Shown: piece by piece, positions 1-7,708 of the stretch
Layout of the letters: each line of letters begins with the position of its first letter
How positions within the stretch are numbered: the stretch's first letter is position 1
From: Taklimakanibacter sp021828105
GTDB lineage: Bacteria > Pseudomonadota > Alphaproteobacteria > Rhizobiales > Aestuariivirgaceae
Reading direction: 5' to 3'
Length of the DNA: 64,000 nt
Assembly (NCBI GenBank): GCA_021828105.1
Contig: JAKATG010000017.1
Location: forward strand, 1 to 64,000
Made by a program: the position numbers and the translations under genes
Notes under the pieces: generated by a model
The model's input: the letters and a program-made list of their open reading frames with translations, nothing else
What the model was told of the DNA's origin: nothing
The model's database searches: none

Positions 1-155
1 GGGTCGCTCTTGCTCACAAGCTTCTCGTCCGCCTCAATGCCAAAGCACGCGATGCGCGAGCGCAATATGCAAATGCAACTTGACACCCCAGATAGTCGCT
101 CCCCGCGCTTCGCGCGGCGGAGGGAGATTTCAGTGTTCGCGCATTCATCGATGAC

Positions 156-956
156 TTAGGCTCCGTTCTTCTTCTTATGATTGAGTTTCGCGATCTCGGC
201 CTCGAGATCGACCAGCTCTTTGCCGCCCGCCATCAGGTTCAGGAGCTGGTCGCGGCTGATGTCCGCTCTCGCATAGGTGCCGGCACTCTTGCCGCGCTTC
301 AAAATGGTGAAGCGGTCGCCCACCACATAGGCATGATGCACATTATGCGAGATGAAGATCACCCCGATGCCGCGCGCTTTGGACTGGACGATGAGCTTCA
401 GCACGATGGAGGCCTGGTGCACGCCCAGAGCCGAGGTCGGCTCGTCGAGGATCAGCACCTTGGCGCCGAAATGGATGGCGCGCGCAATGGCGAGGCACTG
501 GCGCTCGCCGCCCGACAGCGTGCCGACCGGCTGCTCGGCATCGCGGAGCTCGATGCCCATGTCGCGCAATTCGCGATAGGCGGTCTTGTTGGCGTAGTCG
601 ACATCGAGCTGCGTGAAGGGCCCGACGCGCCTCACCGGCTCGCGTCCCAAGAAGAAGTTGCGCGCCACGCTCATCAAGGGCACCAGCGCCAGATCCTGAT
701 AGACGGTGGCGATGCCCTTATCGAGCGTCTCGCGCGGCGAGCCGAAGCTTGCAGGCACACCCCCGACGCTGATCGTGCCTTCATCGGGGCGGTGCACGCC
801 CGACAGGATCTTGATCAAGGTCGATTTGCCGGCGCCATTGTCGCCCAGGAGGCAATGCACTTCGCCCGCTTCCAGATCGAAGGACACGTCCTTCAGCGCG
901 ATGACGGTGCCGAAATATTTGCTCACCCTTTCGAGCGCGATCAGGGGCGCCGTCAT
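156..956 (-). CDS. CUT2-type sugar (probably inositol) ABC transporter ATP-binding protein
   Basis: Cytoplasmic ATPase that powers sugar import through the adjoining permease. In the 266 residues I see Walker A (GDNGAGKST, near residue 37), the signature LSGGERQ and Walker B (VLILDEPTSA) followed by an H-loop (ISHN). The protein holds one nucleotide-binding domain, like FrcA-type proteins, and not the fused double domain of RbsA/MglA. An upstream in-frame extension is possible, but it would only read antisense permease sequence. The chosen ATG overlaps the permease stop as TGATG, indicating translational coupling. It is the last gene of the operon containing an IolE homologue, so inositol or a related polyol is the inferred substrate. 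The exact sugar cannot be read from the ATPase. Confidence 0.9.
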   Translation of the reverse strand: MTAPLIALERVSKYFGTVIALKDVSFDLEAGEVHCLLGDNGAGKSTLIKILSGVHRPDEGTISVGGVPASFGSPRETLDKGIATVYQDLALVPLMSVARNFFLGREPVRRVGPFTQLDVDYANKTAYRELRDMGIELRDAEQPVGTLSGGERQCLAIARAIHFGAKVLILDEPTSALGVHQASIVLKLIVQSKARGIGVIFISHNVHHAYVVGDRFTILKRGKSAGTYARADISRDQLLNLMAGGKELVDLEAEIAKLNHKKKNGA

Positions 957-2053
957 CAGCGGCTCCGCATGGCGCGGTTGCGCACATAGGAATTGAACAG
1001 CACCGCCGTCACCATCATGGCGCCCATGAACAGCTTGAACCAGTCGGTATCGATGCCGGTATAGAAGATGCCCATTTGCACGACGCCGAAGATGAGCGCG
1101 CCGAACATGGCGCCGATGGCCGAGCCATAGCCGCCGGTCAAGAGCGTGCCGCCGATCACCACCGCGATGATGGCCTCGAATTCCTTGAGATTGCCGCGCA
1201 GCGTGTCGGCCGAGCCCGTCACCAGCACCTGGATCGCGGCGAAGAGGCAGGCGGCGAGTGCCGTAAAGACGAAGAGCGTGATCTTGGTGCGCGCCACCGG
1301 AACGCCCAGATTGCGGGCCGCATTCTGATCGCCGCCCGAGGCGAAGATCCAGTTGCCGAAGCGGGTGCGGGTGAGGAGCCAGGTGCAGACGAGCGTGAGC
1401 GCGATCCACCAGATGATCGACATGGGGATGCCGGAGATCATCGGCAGGCCGTCGGCGCGCTTGCCGATGATGCCGAGTTCGGCGAGCCAGGCTATGGGCG
1501 TCTGGAAGATTTGCCCCGAGAACAGCGGCGTGATCCAGGCATCCTTGGAATATTCATGGATGCCCGAAGCCTGGGTGCGGCCGGTGACGCCGCGCATGAT
1601 GCCGAGCGTCAGGCCCCTCAGCATGAACAGGCTGCCCAGCGTCACGATGAAGGAGGGCAATCCGGTCTTCACCACGATGAGGCCGTTCAGATAGCCGAAG
1701 AAGCCGCAGACGATGAAGCTGAGCAACAGCGAGAGCTCGATCGGCCAGCCCCACACCACCGTCGGTATGGCGATGACGATGCCGGCAAAGCCGATCATCG
1801 AGCCGACCGAGAGATCGAACTCGCCGGCGATCATGAGCAGCGCCACCGGTGCCGCGAGGATGCCGAGCTGGGCCGAGACTTCGAGGAAATTGACGATGCC
1901 CTTGGCGCTGAAGAGGCCCGAGCCGCCGGCGGTCACGGCGAAGAAGACGAGGACGAGCAGCGTTCCCGCCATCGCGCCGAGCTCCGGCCGGGCGAGCAGC
2001 CGGCTCAGGCTCGATACGGAGCGGACCCTTTCGTCGCTGGTCTGGGTGGTCAT
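956..2053 (-). CDS. CUT2-type sugar ABC transporter permease
   Basis: Inner-membrane channel subunit of the RbsC family, 365 residues with about ten hydrophobic segments starting near residue 30. The hydrophilic N-terminus (MTTQTSDERVRS) is cytoplasmic. The ATG was chosen because anything further upstream would translate the palindromic repeat that precedes it. It overlaps the downstream ATPase by one base. Between it and the binding-protein gene sits an oppositely oriented DUF559 cassette, an insertion that has split an otherwise contiguous binding protein-permease-ATPase order. Substrate is inferred from the iolE-containing context as inositol-like. Family assignment is firm. Confidence 0.9.
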   Translation of the reverse strand: MTTQTSDERVRSVSSLSRLLARPELGAMAGTLLVLVFFAVTAGGSGLFSAKGIVNFLEVSAQLGILAAPVALLMIAGEFDLSVGSMIGFAGIVIAIPTVVWGWPIELSLLLSFIVCGFFGYLNGLIVVKTGLPSFIVTLGSLFMLRGLTLGIMRGVTGRTQASGIHEYSKDAWITPLFSGQIFQTPIAWLAELGIIGKRADGLPMISGIPMSIIWWIALTLVCTWLLTRTRFGNWIFASGGDQNAARNLGVPVARTKITLFVFTALAACLFAAIQVLVTGSADTLRGNLKEFEAIIAVVIGGTLLTGGYGSAIGAMFGALIFGVVQMGIFYTGIDTDWFKLFMGAMMVTAVLFNSYVRNRAMRSR

Positions 2054-2091
2054 GGCTCTTGATTCCGTTTGTCCGGGTCGTGCATCATTTT

Positions 2092-2575
2092 CCCCTTCTC
2101 CCGCTTGCGGGAGAAGGTGGCCGAAGGCCGGATGAGGGTGTTGGGACGATGATAACGCGCATCGTTGAGCCAAAGCGTCTGAGGCAGGCTCGCCGTCTGC
2201 GCCGTGAACAGACGCCGGCTGAGATCCGGTTGTGGTCCGGACTGCGCGGCCGGCGCTTGTCCAACTATAAGTTTGTACGCCAGCATCCCATCGGGCCCTT
2301 CACTGTCGATTTTATCTGTCGCGAAGCAGCGCTCATTATCGAGGTCGATGGGGCGACCCATTCCAACGACTACGACATCGCCTATGATCAGCGCCGCACT
2401 CACTATCTCGAATTGCACGGGTATAGAGTCCTTCGCATTTTGAACGATGACATCTATCACCGCCTTGATGATGTGATGGACATGATCCTCCTGGCGCTCA
2501 CGGATAAGCTGCCGCAAGACTGACCAACACCCTCATCCGCCCTTCGGGCACCTTCTCCCGCAAGCGGGAGAAGGG
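2092..2575 (+). mobile_element. DUF559 gene cassette bounded by inverted palindromic repeats (copy 1)
   Basis: The element consists of a palindromic repeat (2092-2144), the DUF559 gene, and the same repeat in inverted orientation (2524-2575). The outer ends carry the hairpin TTCTCCCGCTTGCGGGAGAA and the inner ends carry GATGAGGGTGTTGG and its complement. The inner end touches the stop codon of the gene. A second such cassette at 23062-23585 is bounded by a different subfamily of the repeat, yet its two ends match each other. I infer a small mobile or formerly mobile unit. I cannot identify target-site duplications. Confidence 0.5.
2149..2523 (+). CDS. DUF559 (Vsr/restriction-endonuclease-fold) protein, copy 1
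   Basis: A 124-residue protein of the DUF559 family, related to very-short-patch-repair-type endonucleases. The core is visible: RLRREQTPAE, then LWSGLRGRR, then PIGPFTVDFICREAALIIEVDG, where the D, the E and the xVD form the PD-(D/E)xK-like site, and a C-terminal RVLRILNDDI segment. Start is the ATG just after the repeat, because the upstream frame only translates repeat sequence. It is transcribed against the surrounding sugar operon. A paralogue lies at 23157-23528 with the same motifs. Biochemical role is unknown for the family, and nuclease activity is inferred from fold. Confidence 0.8.
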   Translation: MITRIVEPKRLRQARRLRREQTPAEIRLWSGLRGRRLSNYKFVRQHPIGPFTVDFICREAALIIEVDGATHSNDYDIAYDQRRTHYLELHGYRVLRILNDDIYHRLDDVMDMILLALTDKLPQD

Positions 2576-2599
2576 AACCCCGATGGGCAGTGGCGTTTC

Positions 2600-3550
2600 T
2601 TACCTCTTCCCCTGCTTCGCCAGGTCGATCACCGAAGCCGCGGTCTCCTTGGTCACGAAGCCCGGGCCCGTCGGATAATCGGCGATCGGGGCGATCTTGT
2701 ATTTCTTCCACAGGTCGAACATCACCACCGGGATGTAGCCCATGGCATATTGCTGCGCGTCGATGCCCCATTCCATCTTGCCGTCGGCCGTCGCCTTGAG
2801 GATCGTCGGCGACAGATCGAAGGTGCCGATCTTCACCTTGCCGGTGAGGCCCAGCTCGTCGAGCGCCATGAGGCCGGGCTCGGCGCCGCCGATGCCGACG
2901 GTCAGGATGAACTCGGTGCCCGGATTGGCATTGAGGAAGCCGATGAGGCGGTTCTTCATCTCGGTCGGGTCCATCACGCCGTTGAGCACCGGCACTTCGA
3001 CGCCCAAGCCCTTGGCGAAGCCGGCGCAGCGGTCATCGAGGCTGACATTGCCGACCTCGTGATTGGCGCAGACCGCCTTCTTGACGCCGAGCTTGGCGAC
3101 GCGCTCGCCCGCCAGCACGCCCGCTTCATATTCGCTCTGGCCGAGATAGAGCAGCCCGCCCAGCTCCTTCGTCAGCTTGCCGCCGCCCGAATCGATCACG
3201 ATCACCGGGATGCCGGAAGCGACCGCGTTCTTGACCGGCCCGCTCAAGGCGGCGGGATCGGCGATCGACACCACGAGACCGTCGGGCTTCGAGGCCGCGG
3301 CCGCGTCGATCATCTGCGCCATCTTGGCCATGTCGAAGGTCTCGGGCGCCAGATACTCGGCCTTTACCCCTAAGGTCTTCGCCGCATCGTCCATGCCGTT
3401 CTTCACCACCGACCAATAGGGATCGCCCGACTGGCCATGGGTGACGAAGACGACGCGGGTCTCGTCCGCCGCGGCGACACTGGCCGCGGCCGACATCAGC
3501 GTGAGCGCGGCCATGAGGCCGAGCACGGGTTTCAGCACTTTCCTAAGCAT
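2600..3550 (-). CDS. Sugar ABC transporter periplasmic binding protein (type 1 PBP)
   Basis: Periplasmic receptor of the RbsB/IbpA class, 316 residues. A Sec signal peptide is clear (MLRKVLKPVLGLMAALTLMSA, cleaved after AAA near residue 29). The mature part has the two-lobe pattern with VVFVTHGQSGDPYWSVVKNGM at the first lobe and IPVIVIDSGG further on. The ATG at 3550 has a strong GGAGGAA ribosome site; the longer frame upstream is repeat-derived. It lies upstream of the permease and ATPase genes and downstream of iolE, which points to inositol or another cyclitol as ligand. Ligand identity is inference. Confidence 0.9.
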   Translation of the reverse strand: MLRKVLKPVLGLMAALTLMSAAASVAAADETRVVFVTHGQSGDPYWSVVKNGMDDAAKTLGVKAEYLAPETFDMAKMAQMIDAAAASKPDGLVVSIADPAALSGPVKNAVASGIPVIVIDSGGGKLTKELGGLLYLGQSEYEAGVLAGERVAKLGVKKAVCANHEVGNVSLDDRCAGFAKGLGVEVPVLNGVMDPTEMKNRLIGFLNANPGTEFILTVGIGGAEPGLMALDELGLTGKVKIGTFDLSPTILKATADGKMEWGIDAQQYAMGYIPVVMFDLWKKYKIAPIADYPTGPGFVTKETAASVIDLAKQGKR

Positions 3551-3586
3551 GGTTCCTCCTTCTCTCTTTATGTAACCCCCTATGCA

Positions 3587-3711
3587 TACCCTCATGCTGA
3601 GGTGCGAGCGTAGCGAGCCTCGAAGCATGATCCAGGTACAAAGGTCCTGCCGCTTGCCACCCTTCGAGGCCCGGCTTCGCCGGGCACCTCAGGGTGAGGG
3701 TAGTATTGGTC
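3587..3711. repeat. Palindromic intergenic repeat pair (CTCATGCTGAGGT type)
   Basis: An inverted pair of related elements. The left half reads ACCCTCATGCTGAGGTGCGA with a GCGAGCGTAGCGAGC hairpin. The right half reads GAGGCCCGGCTTCGCCGGGC followed by CACCTCAGGGTGAGGGTA. It fills the spacer between iolE and the binding-protein gene. A second copy is at 8943-9055. This family is commonly seen in rhizobial genomes (recollection, not searched). Confidence 0.75.
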
Positions 3712-3712
3712 C

Positions 3713-4612
3713 TCACTCCATCACCTTAAAACCCACCTCCTTCGCCAGACGCGACAGGTTCTTGAAGCCCATCGTCGCGTAAGTCAGCGGATGCGCCTTC
3801 TTCGGGTCCTGCTCGGCCTCGACCACCAGCCAGCCTGAATAGTCGTTCTCGGCCAGCACTTTCAGGATGGCGCGATAATCGATGCAGCCGTCGCCCGGCA
3901 CGGTGAAGATGCCCGCCATCACCGCGCCCATGAAGCTCATATCCTCGGCCCTAGCCTTCTCCAGCACGGCCTTGCGCGCATCCTTGCAATGGACATGGAC
4001 GACGCGCTTCACATGTTTCCTGATGAGCGCCAGGGGATCGCCGCCCGAGAAGATCGAATGGCCGGTGTCATAGAGAAGGCCGACCGCATGGCCGGTATGG
4101 CGCATCAGGAGGCCCACTTCCTCATCCGTCTCGACGATCGTGCCCATGTGATGATGGAAGGCCATGCTGACGCCAAAATCTTCCATGCGCTCGGCAAGGT
4201 CGGTGAGCTTCTTTCCATAGGCCGGCCATTCCTCGGCGCTCAATGACGGCCGTTGCGAGATCGGCCCCCAGATGGCGCCATGGCGGCCCAGCGATGTGTC
4301 GGCATAGACGACGTGGCTCGCCCCCATCTCTTTCAGCAAAGCGAGATGCGGGCCGATCGCCTCCATCTCGTCCTCGACGTCCTTCTCGGCGCAGCGCCCG
4401 TCATACCAGCCCGAGATGACGGCGAGCCCATAGCGCGCCATGATGGGCTTCAGCACTTGCGCGTCACGCGGAAACTTGCCGCCGAGCTCGCTCCCGGCAT
4501 AGCCCGCCTGCTTCGTCTCCGAAAGGCAGGTCTCGAGCGGCGTGTCGCCGCCCAATTCCGGCACATCGTCATTCGTCCAGGTGATGGGATTGATGCCGAT
4601 GCGGACGTTCAC
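3713..4612 (-). CDS. iolE: Inosose dehydratase-like TIM-barrel protein (IolE)
   Basis: Predicted to dehydrate 2-keto-myo-inositol to the trihydroxycyclohexane-dione in cytoplasmic inositol catabolism. The N-terminus INPITWTNDDVPELGGDTP is characteristic of IolE. GELGGKFPRD-like (here SELGGKFPRD), AFHHHMGT, LLYDTGH and HVHCKDAR carry the metal-binding residues of the xylose-isomerase-like barrel, and VVEAEQDP supplies a late glutamate. Length (299 residues) is typical. The start is GTG, with GGAG about eight bases upstream. It lies between a Gfo/Idh/MocA dehydrogenase and a sugar ABC transporter on the same strand, which fits uptake, oxidation and dehydration of an inositol. Other iol genes are absent from the window. 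Confidence 0.85.
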   Translation of the reverse strand: MNVRIGINPITWTNDDVPELGGDTPLETCLSETKQAGYAGSELGGKFPRDAQVLKPIMARYGLAVISGWYDGRCAEKDVEDEMEAIGPHLALLKEMGASHVVYADTSLGRHGAIWGPISQRPSLSAEEWPAYGKKLTDLAERMEDFGVSMAFHHHMGTIVETDEEVGLLMRHTGHAVGLLYDTGHSIFSGGDPLALIRKHVKRVVHVHCKDARKAVLEKARAEDMSFMGAVMAGIFTVPGDGCIDYRAILKVLAENDYSGWLVVEAEQDPKKAHPLTYATMGFKNLSRLAKEVGFKVME

Positions 4613-4656
4613 GGGGATGCTCCGCTGCGCATACCCTCGCCCCTCTTTCCTGCTTT

Positions 4657-4817
4657 CCCCTTCTCCCGCGCGCAGCGTGGGAGAAGGTGGCCAAAGGCCG
4701 GATGAGGGCTCTTTCGCTCAACGTATTCCGACGTCGACGAGTATTCCTTGCTGAAGCAAAGAGCCCTCACCCGCCCTTCGGGCACCCTCTCCCATTGCTT
4801 TGCAACGGGAGAGGGGG
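4657..4817. repeat. Composite palindromic repeat (MITE-like), copy 1
   Basis: Two inverted halves, a CCCCTTCTCCC type and a CCCTCTCCC type, are joined by about 45 bases containing GAGTATTCCTTGCTGAAGCA. The same joining sequence recurs in opposite orientation inside the composite at 21278-21439, so the whole unit, not just the hairpins, is duplicated. It occupies the spacer between the dehydrogenase and iolE. It has no coding capacity. Confidence 0.7.
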
Positions 4818-4834
4818 AAGAGTTGGGATGTGGC

Positions 4835-5968
4835 TCACGTCGTCTCATAGGCTTTCCTCGATACTTCGCGGGGCGAGGGCCTAGACCGCCACCGCGCCAG
4901 CCCGCACAGCAGATCCATATCCTGCGCCGCTTCCTCGGCGCTGTTGCGCCGCGCTTTCCCTTGCGCGACCGCGTCGGCGAAACCTTTCAGTTCCTCAATG
5001 AAGGCCTCGGCATAGCCGACGCGGATATCCTCGACATGCAGGCGATGCTTGCTGCCACGCTTGACGGTGAGCCTGGTGGTGTGGTGGTTGAGCCACGGCG
5101 AGGGGAATTCGAGCTCGATCGCCGCATCGTCGAAATAGAGCGTGATGCGCTCGCGATAATCGGGGAGATGCGGCACGGTCAGATGCGTCATGGTCAGGAG
5201 CGCCTGGCCGTCGAGCAATCTCACACTGCCATGGCCGCCATCGCCGCCGGCATAGAGGCAGGCGCCGACGATCTCACCCTCGGCGACGCCCAGCCGGTCG
5301 AGCATCCCATGCACGGCATTGACGTCATGCACCAACGCCGATGCATAAGCGGTGCAGAAGCCGCGGAAGGTCGTTTGATCGGCCCCCGGCCCGATGGCGC
5401 GCATGACTTGCGCCTTCTGCTTTTCTGCCACCTCGGCGATCAGCGTCTTCGGCACATCCTCGGCCTTGCGCCAGTCGTGATGGCGGATGAAGGGCCAGGC
5501 GTCGGGATCGTTCACCTCGACCGAGACATGGCGCAAGGTCGAAGGTGTCTTGGGCAAAAGGTCGAGCGCTGCCTCATAGGCGGGATCGAAGCGCTTCATA
5601 TAGCCGACCTGCAGCACGCGCTCCACCTTGTCGCGGGCGGCGATCAGCTCCTTGATGTCATGGCTTGAGTAGCAGAGCGGCTTTTCGCAGAAGACATGCA
5701 GGCCGCGCTCTAAGGCCTTGAGCACATGCTCCTTGTGCAACGCGTCGGGCGAGGCGATGACCACGGCATCGAGCGGCTGATGCAGCAACTGCTCGACGCT
5801 CTCGAAGGTGGCGATGCTGTAGCGCTCGGCGATGAAGGCGCGGGCCGTCTTCGAAGGATCGCACACGCCTCTGACCTCGAATCGGTCCTTGAGGCGGAGG
5901 AGATTGGGCACATGCTCGATCTGGGCGATATGCCCAGCGCCGATCACGCCGATCCTGATGCGTCCCAT
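4835..5968 (-). CDS. Gfo/Idh/MocA family NAD(P)-dependent oxidoreductase
   Basis: A 377-residue cytoplasmic dehydrogenase. The N-terminal Rossmann domain begins IRIGVIGAGHIAQIEH (GxGxxA near residue 11). The family EKP motif (FCEKPLCY) is present near residue 95, and the C-terminal alpha/beta domain includes the HDWR and HDVNAVHGM segments with candidate catalytic histidines. As first gene of the minus-strand iolE/ABC operon it is a candidate inositol or inosose dehydrogenase, but sequence alone does not discriminate the substrate. The gene is divergent from the MocR regulator at 6176, with a repeat and a putative operator in the shared region. Confidence 0.85.
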   Translation of the reverse strand: MGRIRIGVIGAGHIAQIEHVPNLLRLKDRFEVRGVCDPSKTARAFIAERYSIATFESVEQLLHQPLDAVVIASPDALHKEHVLKALERGLHVFCEKPLCYSSHDIKELIAARDKVERVLQVGYMKRFDPAYEAALDLLPKTPSTLRHVSVEVNDPDAWPFIRHHDWRKAEDVPKTLIAEVAEKQKAQVMRAIGPGADQTTFRGFCTAYASALVHDVNAVHGMLDRLGVAEGEIVGACLYAGGDGGHGSVRLLDGQALLTMTHLTVPHLPDYRERITLYFDDAAIELEFPSPWLNHHTTRLTVKRGSKHRLHVEDIRVGYAEAFIEELKGFADAVAQGKARRNSAEEAAQDMDLLCGLARWRSRPSPREVSRKAYETT

Positions 5969-5990
5969 CCCTGAGTTCCCGGCTTCTTAT

Positions 5991-6101
5991 CCCTCCCCCT
6001 TTGCGGGGAGGGTCGGCCCGAAGGGCCGGGGTGGGGATCAGAGTGGGCCAAAGACCCCCATCCGGCTCGCTATGCTCGCCATCTTCCCAAAGGGGGAAGG
6101 A
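5991..6101. repeat. Palindromic intergenic repeat pair (CCTCCCCCTTTGCGGGGAGG type)
   Basis: The left half contains the hairpin CCCTCCCCCTTTGCGGGGAG and GGCCCGAAGGGCC. The right half is a diverged inverted copy ending TTCCCAAAGGGGGAAGG. It lies in the divergent promoter region between the dehydrogenase operon and the MocR gene. Confidence 0.6.
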
Positions 6102-6128
6102 TGACGACGGCGTAAACTAGCGCTAAAG

Positions 6129-6172
6129 TGGTTCCCTGTAGAGAACCAGGCAGATGAGATTTTGAGGAACCA
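6129..6172 (+). promoter_or_regulatory. Putative MocR operator: three TGGTTC/GAACCA half-sites
   Basis: TGGTTCC at 6129, GAACCA at 6143 and GAACCA at 6167 form one inverted pair plus a further copy ending four bases before the MocR start. MocR regulators usually bind repeats of this kind in their own promoter region. The last copy overlaps the GAGGAACC ribosome site, so binding could also block translation. The role is inferred from position and symmetry. Confidence 0.45.
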
Positions 6173-6175
6173 CCT

Positions 6176-7708
6176 ATGGCCGTCGGCTTCCGCCTCGAGA
6201 CCCTGCCGCTCGACCGCGCTTCCGGCATCAATCTCGACCGGCAGATCTATCTCGGCCTTCGCGACCTGATCGAGCGGCGCATGCTGACCTCAGGCAGCGC
6301 TTTGCCCTCGACCCGCATGCTGGCGCGCGACCTGGGGCTCGGCCGCAATACGGTGATCGCGGCCTATGAGCAACTGGCGCTCGAAGGCTTCGTCGCCATC
6401 GCGCGGGGCTCGGCGCCGGTGGTGAAGGGCCTGCCGGCCGCGCCGCCCTCGCGCGGCCCTGAGAGTCCCAAGGGCGGCAGCGCCTTGTCGGAGCGCGGGC
6501 GGGTGATGAGCGCGCTGCCTTTTCATCACGGCGTGCCGGGCATCACCGCCTTTCACCCGGGGCTCCCCGATGCCGACAATTTCCCGTTCAACACCTGGTC
6601 GAAGCTCGTGGCGCGGCGCACCAGGCTGGCGCGCGCCGATCTCTTCGGCTCCTATTACATCATGGGCTATCCGCCTTTGTGCGAGGCGATCGCGCGCTAT
6701 CTCACCGCGTCGCGCGGCGTCGCCTGCGCGCCTGAGCAGATCATCATCACCACCGGCGCCGGTGCCGCCTTCGATCTCCTGGCGCGGCTCCTCACCGATC
6801 CGGGGGAGCCCGTATGGATGGAAGAGCCCGGCTATTACGGCGCCGGCGCCGCCTTCCTGTCGGCCGGCGCCAGGCTCGTGCCGCTCAGGGTCAGTGAGCG
6901 CGGCTGGGATCTCTCGGCCCCCGCGGCGCGCCCGAGGGTGATCTTCGTCACGCCCTCCTGCCATCAGCCGCTCGGCCTCACCATGGCGATGGAGCAGCGG
7001 CTCAATCTGCTGCGGCTGGCGGCGGAGGCGGATGCCTGGATCATCGAGGATGATTATGACAGCGAGTACCGCTTCCAGGGCCAGCCCATTCCGGCGCTGC
7101 AGGGAATCGCCCGCGACGGGCGCGTCATCTTCGTCGGCACTTTCGCAAAAATCCTGTTTCCGGCGATGCGGCTCGGCTACATCGTCGTGCCGCAGGACAT
7201 GCGCGAAAGGCTCACCGCCGCGCTCAGCACCACCGGCCAGTTCGCCCCGCTCATCACGCAGGCCGCGCTCGCCGACTTCATCACCGAAGGCCATCTCACC
7301 CGCCATCTGCGCCGCATGCGCCGGCTCTATGCCGAGCGCCGGCAATATTTCATGGAGCAGTTCGACCAGCATCTCTCGGAGTGGATGGAGCTCCGCCGCA
7401 CCGACAGCGGCATCCAGCTCGTCGGCCTGTTCCGCGACCAGTCGCGCGACGATGCGGCGATCGCAAGCGAGGCGAAGCGCCAGGGCGTCAATGTCTCGCC
7501 GCTGTCGCTGCAGTATCGCTTCGAGCCGAAGCTTCGCGGTCTGCTGATGGGTTTCGCCGCGGCGGATGCGAAGGCGACGCGCAAGGCAATCGAGAAATTG
7601 GCGAAAGTGGTCGACCCGACTACGCGAGCTGGGCCGCGGCGACGAATGCCCGGAGATTCCGATCCGGTCCCGATTTCCGCAGCACCGCTGCCACATCGGG
7701 ACTTCTGA
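6176..7708 (+). CDS. MocR/GabR-type GntR-aminotransferase fusion regulator
   Basis: PLP-dependent transcription factor of 510 residues. The N-terminal winged helix-turn-helix spans roughly residues 18-85 (LPSTRMLARDLGLGRNTV). A linker of about 30 residues leads into a fold-type I aminotransferase domain. The PLP site is visible: EDDYDSEYRF near residue 290 and the lysine-bearing GTFAKILFPAMRLG near residue 320. Such proteins sense PLP or amino compounds and usually regulate themselves and a neighbour. Its target here is unclear; the divergent operon at 5968 is the obvious candidate. The 3' end overlaps the convergent JmjC-like gene by 89 bases. A degenerate fragment of a related gene lies at 10858-11037. 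Confidence 0.9.
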   Translation: MAVGFRLETLPLDRASGINLDRQIYLGLRDLIERRMLTSGSALPSTRMLARDLGLGRNTVIAAYEQLALEGFVAIARGSAPVVKGLPAAPPSRGPESPKGGSALSERGRVMSALPFHHGVPGITAFHPGLPDADNFPFNTWSKLVARRTRLARADLFGSYYIMGYPPLCEAIARYLTASRGVACAPEQIIITTGAGAAFDLLARLLTDPGEPVWMEEPGYYGAGAAFLSAGARLVPLRVSERGWDLSAPAARPRVIFVTPSCHQPLGLTMAMEQRLNLLRLAAEADAWIIEDDYDSEYRFQGQPIPALQGIARDGRVIFVGTFAKILFPAMRLGYIVVPQDMRERLTAALSTTGQFAPLITQAALADFITEGHLTRHLRRMRRLYAERRQYFMEQFDQHLSEWMELRRTDSGIQLVGLFRDQSRDDAAIASEAKRQGVNVSPLSLQYRFEPKLRGLLMGFAAADAKATRKAIEKLAKVVDPTTRAGPRRRMPGDSDPVPISAAPLPHRDF

